A DNA stretch of 64,000 nt. Origin: Macrostomum hystrix. Its lineage: Eukaryota > Platyhelminthes > Macrostomidae. The translations under genes and the position numbers were made by a program. The notes under the pieces were generated by a model. That model did not search any database and had not been told where the DNA came from. It was given only the letters and a program-made list of their open reading frames with translations. Shown piece by piece: positions 56,498-64,000 of the stretch (positions are counted from its first letter, which is position 1; each line of letters begins with the position of its first letter). Location of the stretch: NCBI GenBank assembly GCA_950097015.1, contig CATNEN010000038.1:13076001-13140000 (forward strand). The letters run 5' to 3'.

Positions 56498-58926
56498 TTA
56501 CATAAATGGCGGAAAGACGTTGTCTGTAAACTTGCCCACAACATTGCCACACGGATGATAGAGGCAGACAACGCATACGTTGCCAGTCGTCGTGTCAACG
56601 GCGCAACCGACGCCTAGCTTCTTAGTGGCTCGCCAAACCATCTGGCTAAAATGACCTGCAGTGTGATTCAAAATGTGATTCCAGTCAAAAAATTGCTTTT
56701 TATCTTCTGCTCCTAACTTGTACATATATTTATTCATATCATTTAACATCATCTTTACAAAACTTCTCACCTCCTCCAAGTTCTAGACCAACTCCTTCTC
56801 TGCCAAACTCAAAGCCCTTCATCTCGCCGTACCACTGCCTCGCCAGCTGCGCCGCCGGCCCCAGACCTCGTGGCAGGGGCTGTACAGGCTTCCAGTTACC
56901 AGATCGACCGGCTACGCTCTGGCCAAGACAGTGCGCTTCTGGCAAATCACATCGACGAAGGCCGCCGTTGCCATCGAAACTGGATAATAACTGCTCCGCC
57001 CAGGCCTGGGCCAGATGCTCGAGCGACTCCGAGCGATGCAGCTCGGGTGCGCCATGTCTCTCCCGCAGACTGTTGTGTGCCAGGAGCATCTCAGCAGCGA
57101 ATTGGCTCGGTTTAAAGCCGTTGCACTTGCCGTCACCCTTCTCATCCTCATCTTCGTAGACTTCTTGATGGTGGTGATGATGAATGCCAGGCACAAACTC
57201 GGATGAATCATGTACCGAAACTTCGTTAGAGAGTTGGTAGCGTGTCCCATCAGGTCGCATAAAGGTCATTGTAATGATAAGCGACTTCTCTCCATTTATA
57301 ATGCGCGTCTTCGTGGACTTTCCAATCTGAAAGGAAGGAAAACTCTCCCTATAGTAGCCAAGAGCTAAGGAGCTTAGAGTAGCTCCTAACCTAAATCTAA
57401 GCCTCTGGAGGCTTTTTATCTACAGTGCATGAATTTAGTGAGAATCTTGCATCAAATTAGCAATCGAATATATCTGTGATTTATCTGTCAAATCTATGTG
57501 CATTTTCCACCAGAATATCCAGTTTTGTACCAATTTACATCAGAATAATTACTGCAACTAAGACCAAAATAGTGACCTGCTTATCTTGCTGATCCTTTGG
57601 CTTCGGTTCAAGTCTTGAGAGGTCGCCGAACTCTTGCGAGGCCGTGAGCAACAGGTGTCCCGCAGGGTTCGAATCCTCGACCAGCGACATGTTAGAGTCT
57701 AATTTCTTTGTTGCGGCCCTCTCCACGTCTTCACCCACTGGAGTGAATATGAAACTTAGCGCATACAGATCGTGAAAGTGGCATTTGAAATTGCAATGGC
57801 ATACTCTTTAACGTAGCATAAATAAGAAAGATTACTGAGCCCCTCAGATCAAGAATTTATAGTATTAATAGTGGCATAAGTTTGAAAGCACTATAAAGTT
57901 TATTCTAATGGAGGGAGTACAGTCACGTGAACAATAGCCATCACCAAACATGGCATATGATTACTAACTCAATAAACTTTGAAATCAAGTAATTGTACGA
58001 GTAGAACATTACAGAGATTAAATAAATTTAGACTGCTCAAAAACTTGGAGAAATTCAGACTAGATATATAAAGTAAACAGGCTGAATACTAAATTTAAGC
58101 TTGACTTTTAAGATCTGTACTAACCTTTTTCTAATTAGAAAGGTCTAATAGCTTCAGAATTAAATGCCAAGTGATCGGTCCAATTGAGACGCCAACTGTT
58201 GATGTCCTCAATTGTATTTCTTATAAATGAGCATGAAAAAAAACATAAGCTTGAAAAAACGAAGCAAAAAGTGTTTTGTTCTCACTGATATCTTGGTAAC
58301 TCGGTACTTTTATCTGACCGGACAGTGGGGCCGGTATGTTGGCTACCCAACAGTTCATCATGTTGCCGGGTGGGGTGTACTGACCCACGGCAAACATTTT
58401 GCCATCAACAGCGGACACCGCCTTGCCGAAGCCTGCTTTGCGCGTGCTCTTCCATACCAGCTGCGAAAAGTGGCCTGCGATGGTTGATAATTCTTCATTA
58501 CTGGATTACGTGTATAAAATATACTTATACGCATCACGTATACGTATACGTGTTACGTGAAAATTTCACGAAAAAAGTCTCACCGCATCTGGACTGGTTC
58601 TCCACGCCATCAAAGTCGTACATCTCGATCTCAGAGTACCACTGGGCAGCAGCCTGGCTGCCTCGATATTCCCTACTGCCTAGGGCCATCTTCATGGCCA
58701 CATTCTCGCCGAAATTACCGGCCGCATTAGGGCTGTGCTTCAGGTAGCCCAAACTAGCCAGGTGTTCGGCCCACTGCTGAGCCCTCCTGGCCAGTTTAGT
58801 TGAGAATACTAACGGTGGGCAGCCGTGCAGGTCGCGATAGATGTTATGAGCCTCCAGGCATTCCTCGTTAAACTTGCGATCTACGGGGTCAGCGTCTTCG
58901 ACCTGCCGTTGAGTTTGCTGCTCCAT
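56498..58926 (-). CDS. Protein with two GAPR-1-like CAP domains
   Basis: Five exons, 58584-58926, 58286-58474, 57577-57737, 56771-57326 and 56498-56655, phases 1,1,0,1, 468 residues from the ATG at 58926; the frame extends upstream only to a TTG. CAP1 (about residues 15-175) has CLEAHNIYRDLHGC, HSPNAAGNFGENVAM, QWYSEIEMYDF and GHFSQLVWKS. After a charged linker with a run of five His comes CAP2 (about 303-468): LLAHNSLRERHGAPEL, QWYGEMKGFEF and GHFSQMVWRATKKLGVG. Like GLIPR2/GAPR-1 it shows no signal peptide, so it is probably intracellular or membrane-associated. In CAP2 the usual GEN Glu of the His/Glu tetrad reads GQS, while CAP1 keeps all four. The tandem arrangement is unusual for this subfamily. 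Function unknown. Confidence 0.9.
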
Positions 58927-59995
58927 CCCGTCGCAGCTAATGTTACAGACTCTTGCTAGCTCTAGAAGCGAAAGCGACAAAAATAGAACGAATGACTGCA
59001 GCAGTTAAGCTCACAGCACCATGCGCTGGTCACAATTACTACTTTTTATTTAAAGAGAAATAAGCCACAGCGGGCAGAGAAAAGAAAGACGACTTAGAAA
59101 AAATGTAAAGCTTTGTGCTTGAATGCTAGTCAGCCAAGCCAGTCTCATTATTCTCGCGGGGGTTGTGGACAGCTTACAGTTCAACTTTAAGCCTTTCAAA
59201 GACTAAATGTGTATAGACAGCACATGGTGCTTCTACAGATTGCAATACCCAAACTACATGGACCACAAACAAGGGCTTGTGAAGTTAAATCTTCAATAAA
59301 AGCAAAGAGGCTAAAGAAACTTCGCATAGTGTGAATGGTCTAGTGAACTACGTTGTAGAGCCCAATTGTAGTCGAGATAGACGAAAGAGAATTAAAAAAT
59401 GACACAACGAATCTAATGAGGTCAATCGTGAACTGCTTTATTTGCTACCCCAAAAATTCGAGGAAAATATATAATAAAAAAATGCGGCAACGCTGGCTAG
59501 CAACAAGCATCATGTGCTATGTACGTAATGCCAATGAATTTGTTAAAAATGTACTCGGCACTCGCATAATGGATAATTGACTGCTGCACTAACTTCAACG
59601 ATTTGAATACCGAGCTTTTCTACTGCCGACAAACGAAATTACTACGAGTACTTTGTCCAAAAAATTCTGCCATTCGCATATTGTCAACAGTGGAACTTTC
59701 ATCGAGGTTTTACTCGAGTATAGTTGTACGCAATGTGAAGTAAATAAATACAGCCTTGCCCATTCTAACTGAGTGATGTCAATTTGTAAGGCGATGTACA
59801 CACTAGACTTCGCAGTAAAATACGCTACGCTCGTAGTAGCGGCCGTCTTTGTTCAGTCATGCATACAAATTAGTTGCACCCGCTCGATCACAATCTGCAA
59901 CCTGAGCAAAACATATTTCAGTATACATTAAATACATTATAAACGTATTTACATATTATAATATATAATTAAACTTATTTACTTAATTACAAATA
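58927..59995. other. 5' flank of the CAP gene, no gene seen
   Basis: AT-rich intergenic DNA; open frames (for example 59595-59801) show no domain. Confidence 0.45.
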
Positions 59996-61568
59996 TTGCT
60001 TTTGTCACACTATGTGGAACAGTGGACATGCAAAACGGAACGGCCCATGGAATTCTGTGACCAAGCGTTTGAATTCACATGAGAAAGTAAGCCATAGACA
60101 ACTCAAATTGTCATGCTATGTGGAACGATGAGCCAGAATAGAAGTAACCAGGTTAGATTTTATTTGCAGAATGAATAAAAACAAGCAGAAACAGAACATT
60201 TTTCTGAGTTGCATTCATATGAATCTTATTTTAAGTCTGAAATTGAAGCATCAAAGTTAAAAAATTTGAACCCCTAAAACAGATGTCGCTGCAAACACAA
60301 TCGAAACAATCGATTGCAGCGCAGCTCCCAGCCAGCGCACTTGTCAGCAGTGATTGCTTGACCAACAGCTTCAGTCGCCTCTCGTTCAAGTAGTATGAAT
60401 CTCCACTTCTCAAGTAACATTCCTTCTGGTGGAAATTGTTCATCCTCATGCAGCCATGCCGGCTTCCGCCAAACGGTTCTTGAGATTTGACTTCAACGTA
60501 GAGTTAGCAAATTCGGTCGGGTTTAGAAATGGTGAATACGGGGGTAGGATTCCTGTCGTAATTCTGTTCCGATTGTTCTCTCGGATCTCCACATTGCGAT
60601 GAAAATTTGGGCCGTCCATAAAAATTATCCAGTTTCCAGTAGGGTCCAGTTGATGGCAGCGGTCTGCTAGGTGGTCTAAAAATTCTTGAAACCTTTGCTG
60701 CGTTTGGCACCTCTCTGGATGACAGAATGCACCAACCCGAACTCCGACGAAATTGCCATGCAAACCGTAACGTTAGAACCCCTTTGGGTTGTCACCGAGC
60801 GCTTCACTGGGTGTCCGACCTGTCCTGCGACCTCCGCGGGTCCACAAGTTAAAACCGGTCTCATCTAAGTAGACAGTGTGAACTCCTGGAGCTAAGTGGA
60901 GCATGAAGTTAGCGTATTCGCTTCTGGCGTCCATCAGGCTTTCGACTCGGTTGGTGTTTAGGCAAATATCCGTCCCCTTGGTAGCTAGTTTAACCGTAAA
61001 GAGCAAACCATCCATTGTTCGATCAATTGTTTTAAGGCTCACCTGCGGCTTGACAGGAAAGCGTCCAATCAGCTTCTCAGCCATTGACTTTAGCGTTAGA
61101 AAGGGATTTTGCTGCACCTCATGTAAAAAATCTCGCACCTCTGCGTCCATTTTGCAGCTTGCTTCCTTGCGTCCTCCACGTCCTCCAGGTTGGCAAAGCT
61201 TCCAACCTGCCAGCTTGTTCGAATGTTGACCGAATACGGTGAACAGAAGTTTTGGATACTCCAAAAAAGACTAACACATCCTTCATCGACAGTCCACGGT
61301 GCAAGGCGGCGACGATGCGCTGTCGATCACGTACAGAAATTTGGGGCGCCATTATTGCTTAACTGATCAAACGAAAGAAAATGAAAGAGTGTTGTCTCTG
61401 TGAAAAGCTAAAATCGTTCCTTCTATTCTGGCTCATCGTTCCACATAGCATGACAAATTGAGTTGTCTATGGCTTACTTTCTCGTGTGAATTCAAACGCT
61501 TGGTCACAGAATTCTATGGGCCCGTTCGTTTTGCATGTCCACTGTTCCACATAGCGCGACAAAAGCAA
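59996..61568 (-). mobile_element. IS630/Tc1-type transposon, second family, decayed
   Basis: Inverted repeats of about 160-170 bases: left from TTGCTTTTGTCACACTATGT at 59996, right ending GCGACAAAAGCAA at 61568. TA flanks lie at 59994-59995 and 61569-61570. Within each arm the motif CTATGTGGAAC occurs twice about 110 bases apart. The middle carries a broken transposase. The MITE at 24874-25063 derives from this family. Confidence 0.9.
60446..61352 (-). pseudogene. Broken IS630/Tc1-type transposase
   Basis: Starts with an ATG at 61352 (MAPQISVRDRQRIVAALHRG, aligned with the intact copy at 26453). It runs through [49 protein letters not shown] and [12 protein letters not shown], with 33 residues between the last Asp and the Glu. 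At least three frameshifts break it (near 61200, 60850 and 60740). It is a clearly diverged relative of the 25.3-kb transposase, not a recent copy. Confidence 0.9.
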
Positions 61569-62399
61569 TACTTGTATAAACGGCCACTGCTTTGCTTTAG
61601 CCGTGCGAGTCGGATTGCATCAGGGTTGGTGCAGATATGCAGGAACCGCGAAATACATGTAATTAAATACATTTTTATATTAATAAAAATTCTTCAACAA
61701 AGTAACGTCAGAGAAAAAAACTATCAGCATCGTAGAGAATTCACATTGAGTTGTACTCCCTAAAGAAATACTTAAAGACGTACACATGCTTTTGGTTTTT
61801 AACTTATAATGCTCTCGAGGCTTGTAACATTAGGATCAGACTGTTTAAGTCGTTGATTTAAGTAATGAGCAAAAAAAGTAATGACTAAAAACCCCTCCAA
61901 AATGATACAATGAACCAGAAATAAGAACAAGGTGATCTATTCTTTGCAGCAATTTTTTAGGTTTCACTGTCAAGTGAAACTATCAAGTATCAAGTAACAC
62001 TGCTGAATATCTGCGTCTTTGATGTTTGTACCTCCGCACCAAAATTCCCAGCTCTTCTCCAGCCATTCCAGCTGGATGCCGGAATATAAATTTAATATTT
62101 TTAATGAAACGCAATTATAAGCACGTAAGTCTGCCAGAAAGATAATGAAAAATACTTATAAGTCCTCATTATGGTACTATAGTCAAGGCCAAATAAGTAG
62201 CTTAAAGAAAACACTTCTAAAGCTTTTTTCTATTATTTAAATAGAAGCTTTAAATATATTTGATTAATGGCTGTTCACGAATCATGCAATAATACATATT
62301 ACGAGTGTAGCTGCGAGCCTACACACACGAATGCAAACGCCTTAAACACGATTTTTTAAAAGAAGTACAGATGACACTAATAAATTAACATTATACAAT
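61569..62399. other. 3' flank of the IMMP1L-like gene, no gene seen
   Basis: AT-rich; no domain-bearing frame. Confidence 0.45.
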
Positions 62400-62905
62400 T
62401 CAATCCTGGTTGAAAGCGCAGAATAGTGGCTCAGGTCGCATGGGATTGAAGCCAAGCAGATCTGACTTGGGCTGTATTTTCACTACCTTGCTCACCAGCA
62501 TGCTGTAGTGCAGCGAACCATATGACCTGCTGTCAATAGACTCGTTGGCGTTGTCACCTTGAAGCCACACTGTGTGCTTTGGAACCTGCGAGTCAGTAGT
62601 TTAATTGAAGAAGTTTATTGTATCGCAGGGACAACTAATAAACCCAACTAAAACCCAAAAAGAGGGTTTTTAGTTATCCCTGTTGCATCGTTTCGAACTT
62701 TTAGTGGTCCAACAGTTTACGATATAATAGGGAGGTAATGTTGGTGTACACTTTCAGCAGCATGAAATATGCACTTACCTCGGAGGTTGCGTAAATGGAG
62801 CTGCCCATCTTTCTGTAGGTCACAGAGTCGCCACCGACGGAAGCAACGCGCTTGCAGATGAGCTCGGCATTCTTGGTGGGATTAACAGCGATTACTATAT
62901 CACCT
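62400..62905 (-). CDS. IMMP1L: IMMP1L-like mitochondrial inner membrane protease, last two exons
   Basis: Exons 62779-62905 (incoming phase 2) and 62400-62585 (phase 0), about 104 residues. RGDIVIAVNP, then ICKRVASVGGD with the catalytic Lys of the Ser/Lys signal-peptidase family, then VWLQGDNANESIDSRSYG and a C-terminal GFNPMRPEP. The block order matches IMMP1L, which trims signals of inner-membrane proteins facing the intermembrane space. The catalytic Ser exon (GPSMEP-type) is not found to the right up to 64 kb. The intron there contains the Ty3/gypsy-type fragment, so the first exons lie outside the window or are lost. Confidence 0.88.
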
Positions 62906-63069
62906 CTGTGGGTATGAGCAGAAAAAATATGTAGATATATTAAAATCCTTTGAATTGTGGTGATCGCAGAAACGTAGAGTTTATTTGCAAAGTACGGCGG
63001 GGTTAAAGCGATCAGATAGTTAATTTGCAAAGTATGGCAAAGAGTTAAAGCGTGGAGCATTCACGCAGT

Positions 63070-64000
63070 GTTTGGCTGGTGACCTGCAGGGTAATGCGTC
63101 AAAAGTGACACAGCCGCGACGGTCCAGCACCACAGGCTTGAGCTGGTCTACCACGTGATGGCGCCGCATGCCAAGTCGAGCAGAAAAGTATTGAACTTGA
63201 CCTTATGCACCTTAAACTTAAATGTACCGAAGTATGGTCTATACAGCGACGGGTGGTGGCCGTCACGTCGGATGAAGATGTGCATGCAAGCGTCGGGCAT
63301 GGACGCTGCAACGCGGCCGCGTCGTGAGGTTGGAGGCGGTCGAAACGATTGCACAGGACCTCGCAAGGAACTGGTCGTAGGAGCCTGTCGCGGGCGAGGC
63401 CTGTACGCACTCGTACGGCACGGTCAGCGGCGCGCTTTAAGTTAGCTCTGCAGAGGAGACACCGATGTCCTCCTTGCGGGCCATGCGGATGTGCGCAGCG
63501 TAGAAAGCTCGCCAACCCAAGCCGGTGATGCCAGTGATGCCTTGAGCTGGCAATGAAAACGTTTCACAAGGACATGTGATCGCGGATGAAAGTCAGTGGT
63601 GTGCTAAGAAGCTCGGAAACGTTGGCCAACAGATCTGAGGTGAACTTGGAGCCTTGGTCGGACGTAATGTCACTCGAGACGCTTAAGGGGCGATCTAACT
63701 GGCGATGAAATCGACGCGCAGGAAGGGGCGGAGGTGTCGACCATCAGAAATGCCGACGGCGGCAGCAGCCCTAACATATCGACTTGGATCTGGACTAAAC
63801 GGCCGCTGAGCACCGGGATGCTGGCAGGCGGAGCGGTCACATGCCACTGGATTTTTAATGTCTGGCAGGCGATGCAGCTGCGTGCCCGCTGGCCGACGTC
63901 TCTCTTAAGGCCCGGCCACATGAATTTCTCGGACACAAGGCGCCGTGTGTTGCGGACCGACGGGTGTGCCCGGCCGTGAGTGGCGTTTAAGACGGTGCGG
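63070..64000 (-). mobile_element. Ty3/gypsy-type integrase fragment running off the right edge
   Basis: Minus-strand pieces read FMWPGLKRDVGQRARSC-IACQ (zinc-binding HHCC region, about 63925-63860), GRLVQIQVDMLGLLPPS (start of the core), SSDITSDQGSKFTSDLLANV (core, about 63665-63605), MARKEDIGVSSAEL (about 63485) and a C-terminal FIRRDGHHPSLYRPYFGTFK and VVDQLKPVV. Stops and shifts show decay. It lies upstream of the visible IMMP1L exons on the same strand. Confidence 0.82.

Overview
This is animal nuclear DNA. Nine protein genes can be recognised, and most are split by introns with GT/AG (usually GTGAGT or GTAAGT) borders. The gene set (Rab3, TFIIE-beta, TRMT11, CABLES, an IMMP1L-type protease, a neuromedin-U/pyrokinin-type GPCR, a Cys-loop receptor, tandem CAP domains) points to a bilaterian invertebrate. 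A spiralian such as a free-living flatworm is a guess from the repeat content (RNase H LINEs, RTE-like tails, tRNA-derived SINEs) and the divergent receptor; I cannot fix the species. There are no operons and no bacterial features.

Layout. 0-4.4 kb: the 5' part of a secreted Cys-rich (EB/EGF-like) gene on the minus strand, with a possible alternative signal-peptide exon at 7.1 kb. 8.5-8.9 kb: an orphan Cys-rich ORF. 11.4-12.7 kb: an intronless Cys-loop receptor (minus). 13.7-15.3 kb: a dead LINE with a second LINE tail nested in its RNase H domain. 15.6-15.9, 20.3-20.6 and 29.3-29.7 kb: three copies of one tRNA-derived SINE, two with perfect 16-bp target duplications. 16.2-19.4 kb: a peptide GPCR, the only host gene on the plus strand. 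22.4-37.1 kb: a nine-exon CABLES gene (minus) whose introns hold minisatellites, an AIG1-like fragment, an apparently intact IS630/Tc1-type transposon with about 180-bp inverted repeats, MITEs, LINE relics and a Harbinger derivative. 38.4-40.6 kb: TRMT11. 42.6-44.1 kb: Rab3. 45.1-46.6 kb: TFIIE-beta. 46.7-52 kb: AT-rich, gene-poor, with a hAT-like MITE. 52.6-55.6 kb: a decayed Ty3/gypsy-type element without integrase. 56.5-58.9 kb: a gene with two CAP domains. 60-61.6 kb: a decayed relative of the IS630/Tc1-type element. 62.4-62.9 kb: the 3' end of an IMMP1L-like protease. 63.1-64 kb: an integrase fragment of a Ty3/gypsy-type element, running off the right edge.

The host genes do not form one pathway. 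They serve signalling (two receptors, Rab3 vesicle release), transcription initiation (TFIIE), tRNA modification (TRMT11), cell-cycle or CDK adaptor function (CABLES) and mitochondrial protein maturation (IMMP1L). The most unusual content is mobile: two DD33E-spaced transposons with very long inverted repeats. One is apparently intact and sits against the TA duplication of a MITE derived from the other. Multi-exon models were built by hand from splice signals, phase continuity and family similarity remembered from training; no database search was run.
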